64,000 nucleotides of DNA from Branchiostoma belcheri. Taxonomy: Eukaryota; Chordata; Leptocardii; Amphioxiformes; Branchiostomatidae. Shown piece by piece: positions 48,993 through 57,965 of this stretch. The notes below the pieces were generated by a model. It searched no databases, was not told the origin of the DNA, and saw only the letters and a list, made by a program, of their open reading frames with translations. The translations under genes and the position numbers were made by a program. The stretch lies in the NCBI RefSeq assembly GCF_001625305.1, contig NW_017802802.1, forward strand, positions 593,000-656,999. The letters are read 5' to 3'. Position 1 is the stretch's first letter. The number at the start of each line of letters is the position of its first letter.

Positions 48993-49193
48993 TTATTTTT
49001 CCTCCAGCCTGTTGTCCTGCATCTGCGCAGTAGCGTCCCCCTCCTGGGTCCACGCCCCCTCCCGTTCCACCTCCCTCTGCAGCTGCGCAGTAGCCTCCTC
49101 CAGCCGGCACGCCTCCTGGTTCCACTGATGGTTCCTCCGCTCAGCCTCGTCCACGCGTCTGCGCAGGCGCGTCAGCTGGGCGTGGTTACGCTT
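48993..49193 (-). CDS. Coiled-coil gene, coding exon 10 (last)
   Basis: Phase 0 acceptor cttacag. Encodes KRNHAQLTRLRRRVDEAE and further Glu/Arg/Gln-rich helix, ending MQDNRLEEK then TAA at 48993-48995. GC-rich compared with its flanks. Seven-residue spacing of Leu and Val is visible. Confidence 0.82.
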   Translation of the reverse strand, partial: KRNHAQLTRLRRRVDEAERRNHQWNQEACRLEEATAQLQREVEREGAWTQEGDATAQMQDNRLEEK

Positions 49194-49304
49194 CTGTAAG
49201 AATAACAAGTACTATCTTATAACGTTATAACCCAAGTGAGCTTGTTTTAAACTCCAAGAAAACTCACTCCTAACGTCACGTTTATGTAAGGTAATAGTGC
49301 TTGT

Positions 49305-49510
49305 AGCCCTGTAGGGGCCCTGTAGCTACCCTGCCTCTGGACCAAGAGGTTGTGAGTTTGAATCCCGGCTGTTCCGCTCATTTGACATGCACGCTACTCT
49401 AGAAAGGGATGCAGTTCTTAGGTCGGATCATTAAGCTGATCAGTGTGCTTGTCGAAAACAGCTAGGGGAATTTCCCGGTACAATGTAGCTGGAGATATTA
49501 CACATGGAAT
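49305..49510 (+). mobile_element. tRNA-derived SINE-like copy in an intron
   Basis: ctgtagctaccctgcctctg, then aagaggttgtgagtttgaatcccggc (A-box to B-box-like part), then a body that differs in detail from the other copies. It may belong to a different SINE subfamily. Confidence 0.45.
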
Positions 49511-49600
49511 CTGTCTTATCTGACACGACTAGTGGACGACTAACTCTGTTTTGGATCGGAGAGTACAGTTGATCGACTACAACTTGTTCCGTTGTCTCAC

Positions 49601-49681
49601 CCTAAGCACCTCCATGTCCTGTCGGAGCTGCATCTGCCGCTCCTGTTCCCGGTTCACCTGACCCAGCTTTAGCGCCACGCC
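49601..49681 (-). CDS. Coiled-coil gene, coding exon 9
   Basis: 81 nt, both ends phase 0 (acceptor gcttcag, donor ttagg|gtgaga). Encodes GVALKLGQVNREQERQ and MQLRQDMEVLR, continuous coiled coil. Confidence 0.8.
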
Positions 49682-49875
49682 CTGAAGCAGACAGACACCC
49701 CGATTCACAGATCGTGTCTGGATGGATCATCATGCAAGCAGAGCTCTTTGATCGCAACAATGATCAATTTGCCAACCAAATAATGCAGTCTCATTCTTTT
49801 ATTGTAACAGCTTACGTTTGTACCTACATCATAAATCTAACAGCTCGCCAATTATGAAAGTCACAATCATAAAAC

Positions 49876-49991
49876 CTGTTCAAGTCGTTGTTTCTCCGAG
49901 CGGAGTCGGTCCAGCTCCTGCAGTACCCGCGCCTGCCGCTGGCCGCTGGTGAGCGCTTCAGCCTCATCCGGGTTAGTCTCTATCTCATGCT
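49876..49991 (-). CDS. Coiled-coil gene, coding exon 8
   Basis: 116 nt. Begins with two bases that complete a Lys codon, then HEIETNPDEAEALTS, then VLQELDRLRSEKQRLEQ. Donor cag|gtttta, acceptor caatccag. Confidence 0.78.
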
Positions 49992-50240
49992 CTGGATTGA
50001 AAGGAAGTCATAAATGATAGCTTGAAGACATTTCAATGCTGTCTTGAAGTACCAACAAAGAGTCCAAATTAGTAACAAAGATCGGTCAGTAGAAACGTTT
50101 TTTCTATCCGTCCGTTAAAAATCGTGTCAGTAATGTTGATTTACCAAATTAAGATCAGTAAGATGAGCAGCAGCACGAATTCACAGTAACGCAGTGACCT
50201 GATAAAAATAAGGAAATAGAAAAATCAAGAGACCCCGTAC

Positions 50241-50368
50241 TCTGTGTGTTGAGGGCGGCTACCCTGTCCTGCTGACGTGCGAGTTCCTGTCTCACCGGCT
50301 CCGTGCTCTCGTGTTCCTCCACCAGCCGCCTGTGGGCCGACAAGCGCTCTCGGAATGCCGCGCGCATC
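50241..50368 (-). CDS. Coiled-coil gene, coding exon 7
   Basis: 128 nt. I chose the acceptor gcatgacag|g because it alone fits the phase from exon 6. Encodes RMRAAFRERLSAHRRLVEE ... RQQDRVAALNTQ. The donor cacaga|gtacgg is weak but fits the phase. The exact 5' border is the least certain join of the gene. Confidence 0.65.
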
Positions 50369-50512
50369 CTGTCATGCAGCCGCCGAAGCAAATCTTTTAA
50401 TCGGAGGTATCAAAAACTTTGTATTCTTTCACGGTAAATACTCTGCTAAAACTTTCCACCGAATCCGAACGTATACAATCCGATTATGAAATGCCAAAAT
50501 CATAAGGCTCAC

Positions 50513-50594
50513 CTTTTTGCATCATGTTGCTTGTTCCTCTGTGATTCCATTTTCATTTTTACCTCCAGCCCCTCGGACACTAGGCTTTGTACCT
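50513..50594 (-). CDS. Coiled-coil gene, coding exon 6
   Basis: 82 nt. Acceptor tattacag, donor aaaag|gtgagc. Encodes (E)VQSLVSEGLEVKMKMES, then QRNKQHDAK. The other two frames contain stops, so the frame is fixed. Confidence 0.78.
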
Positions 50595-50842
50595 CTGTAA
50601 TACAGAAAGAAATACTATTGTCTTAGTAGAATTATTGCAGGTGAAGGCAAATCACATTCTGATTCACGTTGTAAAATATCACAGATGGTCCAGAGATGTA
50701 AGTGCGGTGATCGGTGCTATAAAAAGGCTATAAAAGAACAATTCGTAGATCAATCTTAAGTAGACAGAAGAAAGGTAGAATAAAAGAAATAAGAACCCCC
50801 CCCCAAGAAAGTCTTGTGTTATAAGATAAACAGTAACAAAAC

Positions 50843-50989
50843 CTGTTACTTTGTAATGTTGTGGATATAACTTGCCCTTTTGTAAGACATCGGAGGAGAC
50901 TTTCTTCCTAGTGGACTCGTCCTGTGCGAGACATATTCTTCTGGTGACACGGGCCACCTCTTCCTGAGTATTGTCAGCCCTCTCGGTCT
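50843..50989 (-). CDS. Coiled-coil gene, coding exon 5
   Basis: 147 nt. Acceptor tttcgtag|ag, donor acag|gttttg. Encodes (E)TERADNTQEEVARVTRRI ... GKLYPQHYKVT. The upstream intron (50990-53948) contains the nested astacin gene. Confidence 0.78.
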
Positions 50990-51002
50990 CTACGAAATGA
51001 CA

Positions 51003-51006
51003 GATT

Positions 51007-51055
<49 letters not shown>

Positions 51056-51056
51056 C

Positions 51057-51138
<82 letters not shown>

Positions 51139-51172
51139 GGTAGGACATAAATATATATATATATATATATAA
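51003..51172. repeat. Composite (TA)n-(CA)n-(TA)n microsatellite
   Basis: TA repeats on both sides of a (CA)n core (51059-51120), about 255 bp upstream of the astacin start codon and inside an intron of the coiled-coil gene. The AT-rich edges can form cruciform or unwound DNA (general knowledge). Confidence 0.95.
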
Positions 51173-51425
51173 TGTACAGGACTATTGTGATTAAAATGAT
51201 TATGCTACTTCTGCCCATCGCCAATATGACAGAGACATATTTGTTCTGAAATGATGTTTTCTATCGACTATTGATTCCGTGCCGGACGTCAACTGTACCT
51301 CTGAAACAAAAAAAGAACATCATTCGAGGGTTCGAACGCGGGATATTGTTCCACCAAGAATTCGAAATACAAACCGCTTGGAACAGAACAACGCTTGAAA
51401 GTTGCAGTCGAGGAAAGCTTGAATC

Positions 51426-53548
51426 ATGGCGCCTCCTCGCCTGCTGGCGCTCCTCACGTTTGCTGTGCTGGTGCTCAGCAGCAAGGCCACCTCGCGGAAA
51501 GACAACGAACAACACGGGAGGGTGAAGAGGAGCAAATTCATCGGGCCAGAACGATTCCATTGGCCGAACGGTAAGGTGATATGGAGATACGACCCGAGGT
51601 ACAACCACAAAGACAAGAGGGATCAGCTTGAGCGAGCCATGTCTGTTATCGAGAGGTACACGTGCGCCACCTTCGAGGAGCTCAAGACAAACAGTATACG
51701 GCTACCCTACTACCTGAAGGTCGTCAACGGTCCTGGCTGTTACACGACGCTTGGCTACCAGAAGATATACTATGGCAGGAGGTATGGCCGGCAGGACCTG
51801 TCGTTGTCAGCCGGCTGTTACCATGGGCACGACATCCGCACCATCCTTCACGAGCTGGCGCACGTCCTGGGTCTGTTCCACGAACAGAGCCGCCCAGACA
51901 GAGATGACAACGTCTACGTCTTCAACGATAACATCCGCTACAGCGAGCTGGCCCAGTACAAGAAGTACCCCTGGTCCGTCACGGGAAAGACAAAGCTGCC
52001 CTACAACTATGCCACCGCCATGCACTATGGATCCCGGTTCTTCACTAAAAGGGGGATGCTGACCATGCAAACGAAAGACTGGCGCGATCAGTTTATAATA
52101 GGATTCGCGGCGCCCGGCCTGGGAGAAGCCGATTACCAGGCCATCAACACCATGTACAAATGTGACAAGAACTGCAACGCAGGACCCAAAGAGTGCCTAA
52201 ACGAGGGACAGCGCGTGCACAGGCCAATGACGAGCGCGTGCGAATGCCGGTGCCCAGAGGGGCTGGCTGGAGATCAGTGCGAGGCCGTCTCAGACGACAC
52301 CGCGGTCTGCGGGGGTGTCTTGGAGACAGGAGAGGAAGGCGGGATCATCACAACACCGGGTTTTCCCAGCCCGTACAAGAATGGCCAGCGCTGCACCTGG
52401 CTCATCAAGACCAAGAATCCCAGCGATCGCATCACGCTGAACATCACGGAGTTCGACTTAACCCCATCTCAAGGTGACTGCTACGAGAAAGGGGAGGACA
52501 CCCTAGAGATCCGGCGCTGGGGTCTGATCAACTTCGGCAGCACCTACTGTGCCAAGAACACCGGCGAGGTTCCTCCCATTCAGACCTCCCTCCTAGACAA
52601 AGTCCTCATCCGCTTCAGCGGCAACAAGGCTGACGGAGACCACAAGGGAATCCGCATCGAGTACACCATCAACAAGAAAAACGACGACAGGGAGGTGTTG
52701 GACAATTTCATCGAGGTGCCCTTCCGGAAGCTCGTCACCACCGAGAAGAAGTCCATCCCGCACATCAGCCCAGCAGACTGCGGGAGAACGTGTCTCTCCG
52801 CCGCCGACTGCAACTCATTCGTGCACGGAGACCCGCACAACTCCACCTGTTACCTCTCACTGAAGATGGTGGACCACACCAACGCCAGGCTGTTCAACGA
52901 CCTCGCTGCCAACTACTTCTACAAGAAGCCCGCGGGATACGACTATTCTCCCCTGGACTGGTTCGGCAAGAAGGCCGGCATACAGATCCGTGGGGCTTGC
53001 GCAAAACCTCTGAGTAAGATGTCGCTGGAATCTTGTGCCACTGCTTGCCTCTACTCGCCGAAGTTCGAATGCAAGGCCTTTGTTTACGGCGGCGATACCT
53101 GCGCTCTCTGCTACAAGGACACCATGATGGTTCAGCTGGTAACAAACCCAAGAGTCGACACGTACGAGCGCAACGAGTACCTGGAGGTTCCTCAAGCAGA
53201 GGGCGCGGCCCAGGGTCCAGCACTCACACCGCGGCCACGCAAGGACTGTTACTACAAGGAAGACAACGGCGTAAGCTACGTGGGGACGTCCAGGCGGACG
53301 GTCAGAGGGATGATATGCCAGTCGTGGTTCTATACCAAGGGATACGGGCCTGGGAGCAAGTACATGAAGGAGAACCCCACGAAATGGCGGAAAGACAAGT
53401 ACTACTGTCGCAACCCCGGTGATGACCCAGAAAAGACCCGTCCTTGGTGTTACATCGACACTCCCTGCTACGGCGTATGGCCGCTGTCGCGCTGCAAGGA
53501 AGCGGCAAACTGGAGCTATTGTAGGCTACCCGTCTGCACCGACTGATG
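51426..53548 (+). CDS. Secreted astacin-EGF-CUB-PAN-PAN-kringle metalloprotease, intronless
   Basis: A single uninterrupted exon of 706 codons; the TGA follows the C-terminal sequence VCTD. The start ATG at 51426 opens a clear signal peptide (MAPPRLLALLTFAVLVLSS). A short basic segment with a furin-like RVKR follows (about residues 32-35), then an M12A astacin zinc-protease domain (about 36-246). That domain has HELAHVLGLFHEQSRPDRD (142-160; zinc ligands H142, H146 and H152, catalytic E143) and the Met-turn TAMHYG (197-202). Next come an EGF-like segment (about 246-286), a CUB domain (295-417, starting CGGVLE), two PAN/apple-like domains (about 425-500 and 505-585) and a C-terminal kringle (608-704: CYYKEDNGVSYVG ... 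YYCRNPGDD ... RPWCYID ... YCRLPVC). The likely role is an extracellular protease whose C-terminal modules bind matrix, glycans or partner proteins (inference). It lies wholly inside an intron of the opposite-strand coiled-coil gene. No poly(A) signal was recognised. Confidence 0.93.
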
Positions 53549-53948
53549 ATCTCAAGTAACTTTCAGAATGAACAGTACCATGCCAAGCAGCCAAAGTAAA
53601 CAAAAAAATATACGTCTTTCTCCTGATTAGTTCTGTAGATCGCATACAGTGATGCCACCTTCAGTGACATGGCTTAACCAGACCTTTACATGTAGCATAT
53701 GTGATTTTCCGACATCCATTCTATCATTTCAATCTAGCAACTACGTGTACATGTACTATCCATTCATTCTGATCGAAGAAAAAGGTCAGTCAGCATCATA
53801 ACCTTTTTTGTATTAGTCATTATTTCAGTGCTTGACTTACATAGTTATGTTCTACACACAACACAGTGCGTCAATACGATTCCATAAAATGAAAATAATA
53901 TGTTGCATTAATCAAACAGACTGGAATCATATCTAGTAAAAGACTTAC
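53549..53948 (+). other. 3' flank of astacin gene within host intron
   Basis: AT-rich. An A-rich patch near 53600 (caaaaaaatatac) follows the stop by about 55 nt. No canonical AATAAA was noticed. No gene. Confidence 0.6.
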
Positions 53949-53964
53949 CTGTAATCAACTGCTC
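53949..53964 (-). CDS. Coiled-coil gene, coding exon 4: 16-nt microexon
   Basis: GAGCAGTTGATTACAG between acceptor ttgttcgcag and donor gtaagt, both strong. It encodes EQLIT plus one base. It is required to join exon 3 (ends phase 0) to exon 5 (starts with two bases): with it the phase works, without it the frame breaks. Confidence 0.7.
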
Positions 53965-54094
53965 CTGCGAACAAGAAAAGATGTATAGGGATGAAAAAGA
54001 GATAGGAAAACGACATCAGTATATTTTACGTTCAATCCTTCATACAGGTACCAGTGTCATTACCTTCGACAAGAATTTAAACACTTCAGTACTT

Positions 54095-54150
54095 ATGCTA
54101 AGGTCACATTTGCAAACCGGAGCCCAGCCAGGCCGTTTGCGTGCATAAAA
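54095..54150 (+). repeat. TIR-element end (CTAAGGTCACATTTGCAAAC)
   Basis: tatgctaaggtcacatttgc, then ccggagcccagccaggccg. It matches the outer end of the 27181-28464 element and segments near 14100 and 29400. No partner end was found. Confidence 0.45.
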
Positions 54151-54395
54151 AATAAACAGATACTGAGACGACTTCTTGCTCGACAGTGGATCAAGATATA
54201 CTAGATCCATTGAGTACACGAACATAACTTATGTGCCTAGTGCAGAAGTGAACATGTCGGTATTTTATGAGTAGAGCCGTCGTTATATGCTCAATAGGTA
54301 AAACGTTTTCACGTACACCTAGCACCTATTACAGACATCATCTAATACAGCGCCTAATTTAGTGTTGTTAACAAACTCAGAGGTTCTTGCTATAC

Positions 54396-54577
54396 TTGAA
54401 AATGCGTGAGAAGGGCTCTCTGTCGCGCCAACTCTAGGTTCTGTCCTTCCTGTAGCCGCGTGACTTCGCTGACAACTTCGGTAAGATTCTGGTCGGTGTT
54501 CTCGTTCCAAGGGCTGCTGGCTTCCCGCTCAGAATCTTGGGAGGGCGACTGCACCAAGTCACCCTTGGGGTAAATAT
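54396..54577 (-). CDS. Coiled-coil gene, coding exon 3
   Basis: 182 nt. Acceptor gtttccag, donor caa|gtatag. Encodes (D)IYPKGDLVQSPSQDSERE ... VVSEVTRLQEGQNLELA ... LLTHFQ. The start of helical, Leu/Gln/Glu-rich sequence is here. Confidence 0.75.
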
Positions 54578-54896
54578 CTGGAAACCGAGTGGCTGAGCAT
54601 TAAAATCATTTCTATTTAGAATTCAAACACTCATTTAATAAAAAAAGACACTGAGAAGGTTCATGTTGGGTGAGCACCTCTTCGTTCCTGAGCAGGATGT
54701 CCCTTGTGGGACTTTAGCTCAGTATTTAAATAAGATAAGATAAGAATAAGTTGGAGAGCGCAACAATATTGGTCTAGTCTGGTATCCATCCCTAACATAG
54801 GCGTGGGCTGATAGGACTCACGAAGGTTAAAAAAACGGATGGATACCAGCCTACATGTGTTCCTCTGTGTACCTGCTGTTTCTTCCCCGTACCTAC

Positions 54897-55090
54897 CCAT
54901 CTGACTTCTCGGTAGCCGCACCATGAACGTGTCCGGGGAGGCTCCGTGCGCGCTGCGCGGTGTTCCCGGGAGGGTGAAGGGGCCTAGCCGGGGCAGCTGG
55001 CTGGCGAAGCACGGCGGGGGGATCACCAGCGGGCTGAAGGCCACGGTCCCGTCACTAGCCAGCTGGAGGGTCCGCCGCGGTCTAGGGGGA
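54897..55090 (-). CDS. Coiled-coil gene, coding exon 2
   Basis: 194 nt. Acceptor ctcacacag|t, donor atgg|gtaggt. Encodes a Pro-rich, probably unstructured segment (PPRPRRTLQLASDGTVAFS ... GASPDTFMVRLPRSQM). GC-rich relative to its flanks. The + strand open frame over it is a shadow. Confidence 0.75.
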
Positions 55091-55458
55091 CTGTGTGAGA
55101 ATTTATACCCTAGCAAAGCCCCTGATAAACTAACCAAGGTTGGCTCAAGTCCATACGAATGATGTATCTGTATAGCCGGTGTAACCGCCCTTCGGCGTAA
55201 CACACCAGCTAACGAATCGAATAGAAATTTGGGTCAGTCCTATTCTATAGCAGTCTTTGCGTTTACATCAGGGCCATAACGTACGTACGTATAAGTTACA
55301 TTCTTGAGTTGTAACGCACTACACTGGCGTGTGTAACCACACGGTTGAACCGGGTGAGAACAGAAGCGTTGTTCAGATCTGCAGCCGGACCTGCTTTTAG
55401 AAGAATGTAGGAAATGACTGCCGTGTTCTTGTCCTTCGTTGTGGCCAGTGATGCTTAC

Positions 55459-55478
55459 CTGGACAGGCTGTCCTCCAT
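55459..55478 (-). CDS. Coiled-coil gene, coding exon 1 (start)
   Basis: ATG GAG GAC AGC CTG TCC AG then gtaagc: MEDSLS plus two bases, which with exon 2 gives Ser. The start is inferred from a purine at -3 (gacATGg), a strong donor and correct phase. Because it is so short it is the least independently supported exon. Confidence 0.6.
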
Positions 55479-56295
55479 GTCACGTCTGTCACTGCTGAAG
55501 AAATCGTCCGATCTCACTGACTGTCAAAGACGTCGTCAAACTCCGACGGAGTCAAACAACGCGCCATTTGTTGATCTGTCCCATGATGCACTGTAAATGT
55601 AGAGTCTACCATTCTCTGCTCGGTCAAACTTCTATAACGTAACGCGTTATCAATTTCTGTGAATTGCTTTTTTCTGCACAAAAGATAGAAAAACATCATT
55701 CAGATAAAAAAATCACATTTATTTACTCACAGTGTCACTGTAATTTCGGAAAATATTGTTAGATTAAAGCTTCCCAGTTTTTCGGTGTTGGTATCCACCA
55801 GGTTAAAGGTCAACATTTCTTGGAATAGATCGTGATGCGCAGCATTTCGGTGTTTTGGCCTTGGGAATTTTGAGATTGCTCCAAAATACCGCGTCGTCAC
55901 TTCAACTGCGCTTACTGTAAGTAACACGGAGGCATTACTTAAGGAGATAACCACGACAACAGCTCGAGAAAGGCGGCGGGGAAAGTTGGTGAGGTCTCGC
56001 AGTTTTGGGGGCGGGCGGCCGCTGGGCCCGGTCCGCGATCACGATGTCGCACTGCCGTATCGCATGACAAGGCGCTATTTACGGGGATCAGTGATTCCCG
56101 TCTGTCATGTCTGGCTACGTCCGTACGGAACGAAGACACGCAAACCCCCGGAGAGCTGCCGCTGATGGACGTTCAGAGCGAGACAACTTTTCGATCGAGT
56201 TCAAGTCACCGGGATTCTGCCAAGGCTCCTGATGTTGCAGACTTTCGTCATTGATGCTGAGACGTGCCGGTTCTTACATGCCTTGCCATCATGTC
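55479..56295. promoter_or_regulatory. Divergent promoter region, coiled-coil and MOLO1-like genes
   Basis: About 0.8 kb separates the two start codons, which point away from each other. 55960-56170 is CpG- and GC-rich (gcgggcggccgctgggcccg) within AT-rich surroundings, as in bidirectional animal promoters. No TATA box was noticed. Shared regulation is inference. Confidence 0.5.
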
Positions 56296-56512
56296 ATGGC
56301 GGACCGTGGTTCGGGCTTGTCACGGACGATCTGTATTTTGCTGATGCTGATGGTTTGCCTGTCCGTGAGCCGTGCTCAGATTAAGGGCGCGGGGTGGACC
56401 CCGGAGGCCTACCCTAACCCCCAGACCCAGCCCGCCCTCTGCGGCAGGGCCAACACCTTCAGAAACTCCTCCTGGATCTGTGACCCTGACGGCATCCTCA
56501 CCAGATGGCAAG
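56296..56512 (+). CDS. MOLO1-like membrane protein, coding exon 1
   Basis: First exon of a type I membrane protein of the MOLO1/TPM-domain family, named after C. elegans MOLO-1, an auxiliary subunit that modulates levamisole-type acetylcholine receptors (family knowledge). I prefer the ATG at 56296 (MADRGSGLSR) because it leads at once into a signal peptide (ICILLMLMVCLSVSRAQ). An in-frame ATG at 56254 would add 14 residues. The mature part shows the family signature: GWTPEAYPNPQTQPALCG, then SSWICDPDGIL. The exon ends in phase 1 at caag|gttggt. The exon is GC-rich. Function as a receptor modulator in this animal is inferred. Confidence 0.82.
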
Positions 56513-57347
56513 GTTGGTGGGTTTGATGTGTGAGGAGAAATTGTTGATTATGTCGCCATGAATGTCGTCGTTACAGGCCATGTTAGTTGTTACAATGTTT
56601 GCAATGCTCAGTTGTCACGTCTACTTTTTGGCAACCAATCTGATTGATGGACCACTCCAGTCGCAAATATTATTTTTTATTAATCAATTTAGCACCATAA
56701 TGAAAGAAGTGTATGGATACAACAGAAAAGCTGAACTTTTTGGATACGTCTTATGTCATCTACAGTTGAACAGACAATCGACACAGGAAAGTCATAAGAA
56801 TTACGTTTAAAATGTCAGCTAATGTTAGAATAACAAGATAAAATTTATGACTGATACCAATGTTGTTGATTAATTGTTCTCAGACCTCTACTCCCATTTT
56901 TGCCTCCTGCATCTTGCCATGAGTCTGATTGAAACAGATTGTCCATATTAGGTTCATTATACATATTAATTATTTGCTGGCTTACATTTCAATTTATATC
57001 TGTGTTTGTGTCCATATGTTTGTATCATTGTCAGTTTTCTATCTCGTAGCTAGGTCTAAGCTGCACATTGTCAGAATGTGCTGTGCCTTTGTGAAACCCA
57101 AAATGTAAGGGTGAAACCCAAGGCAAGGGCTATTGAACTTCTGATACAATGTTGACCAAACATCCAATGAAAACTGTGAAAAATCTGGAATCTGGGTTTC
57201 ACGAGGACACAGTACAACATGTACATCCTGCCAACGTGCTGGCCTGAGACACTTCCAACTCTATCTGTGTGGCTCTCCTATGAGATACACACTGCCTGTC
57301 ATTCTCTGTAAACACAAAACAAGGCACAAATATCTGTTTCCCCTCAG
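56513..57347 (+). other. Intron 1 of MOLO1-like gene
   Basis: 835 bp, phase 1, AT-rich. A small open frame at 56562-56810 has no recognisable domain. The stretch 57100-57210 shares gttgaccaaacatccaatg with 20090-20115, a dispersed repeat remnant. Confidence 0.75.
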
Positions 57348-57480
57348 CGGATGAGCTTGATGAGTACCTGGAGAGTGTGAGATGGGAGACGCCGTGTCCC
57401 TGTGACGTGTGCGACGGCGTAGCGGACGGCTACAACATCGCCGTGGCACTCATGAAGAGTATGACTGTCACTGATAAATC
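57348..57480 (+). CDS. MOLO1-like membrane protein, coding exon 2
   Basis: Acceptor tttcccctcag|cg, donor aaatc|gtaagt. Encodes (A)DELDEYLESVRWETPCPCD, then VCDGVADGYNIAVALMKSM. The four Cys in this stretch (CPCDVCDG with others) suggest extracellular disulfides. Phase 2 at the 3' end. Confidence 0.85.
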
Positions 57481-57850
57481 GTAAGTCAGAAATCAGCGTC
57501 AAATACATTAAAATCAGCATCAAATTGTGAAAATCAGCATGAAATACATTAAAATCGGCATCAAGTACATGAAAGTTGAGATCAAAGATGTACATGATAA
57601 CCATCATCAAATACATTGTACATGAATGTCATTATCAATATATACATAGAAATAGACCCTTACCCTAAAGAGGTAACCATACTGGCCATTCAAGTATATA
57701 CTGTTTGAATTATAGTAATTTGAAATACTGTTTTCCTGTCATAATTCTGACTATGTTTGTGTCATTCATGAGCTGTTTATGTGTAATGTAAATGCATTGC
57801 TAAAGTGTAAGGACTTTGAATCAATGATGGTATGTATTTTGTTCTTTCAG
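57481..57850 (+). other. Intron 2 of MOLO1-like gene, with 21-bp minisatellite
   Basis: 370 bp. 57488-57610 is a degenerate tandem repeat of an aaaatcagcatcaaatacatt unit (four to six copies). Confidence 0.75.
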
Positions 57851-57965
57851 ACATAATGTATCGTATAGAGCACAGAATTTTGCCAATTACCTGCGAACGA
57901 CTACATGGGACTTTGGGTCGTGTGACGAGGGCGTGGTCATCCTGATCTCACAGAAAGAAAGACGG
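57851..57965 (+). CDS. MOLO1-like membrane protein, coding exon 3
   Basis: Acceptor gttctttcag|a, donor gacgg|gtgagc, ending phase 0. Encodes (S)HNVSYRAQNFANYLRTT, then TWDFGSCDEGVVILISQKER, the central TPM-like core (the GVVILIS strand is typical of the TPM fold). NVS is a possible N-glycosylation site. Confidence 0.85.

Larger units (their letters stand above)
48993..55478 (-). other. Coiled-coil protein gene, ten coding exons (whole gene span)
   Basis: Joined coding exons (minus strand, transcript order): 55478-55459, 55090-54897, 54577-54396, 53964-53949, 50989-50843, 50594-50513, 50368-50241, 49991-49876, 49681-49601, 49193-48993. Every join keeps phase and gives 1,167 nt, so 388 aa plus stop. 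The N-terminal third is Pro/Ser-rich (MEDSLSSPPRPRR ... LPRLGPFTLPGTPRS). From about residue 100 onward the protein is Glu/Gln/Arg/Lys-rich with heptad-like leucines, indicating long alpha-helical coiled coils. There is no signal peptide or membrane segment, so it is probably intracellular. I do not recognise the family. One intron holds a complete gene on the other strand, and the 5' end faces the MOLO1-like gene across about 0.8 kb. Confidence 0.8.

Noticed and set aside
51270..51301. Extra exon of the coiled-coil gene (minus-strand tttcag|aggtacagttg)
   Set aside because: The acceptor looks good, but no matching donor follows and the microexon already joins exon 5 in phase.
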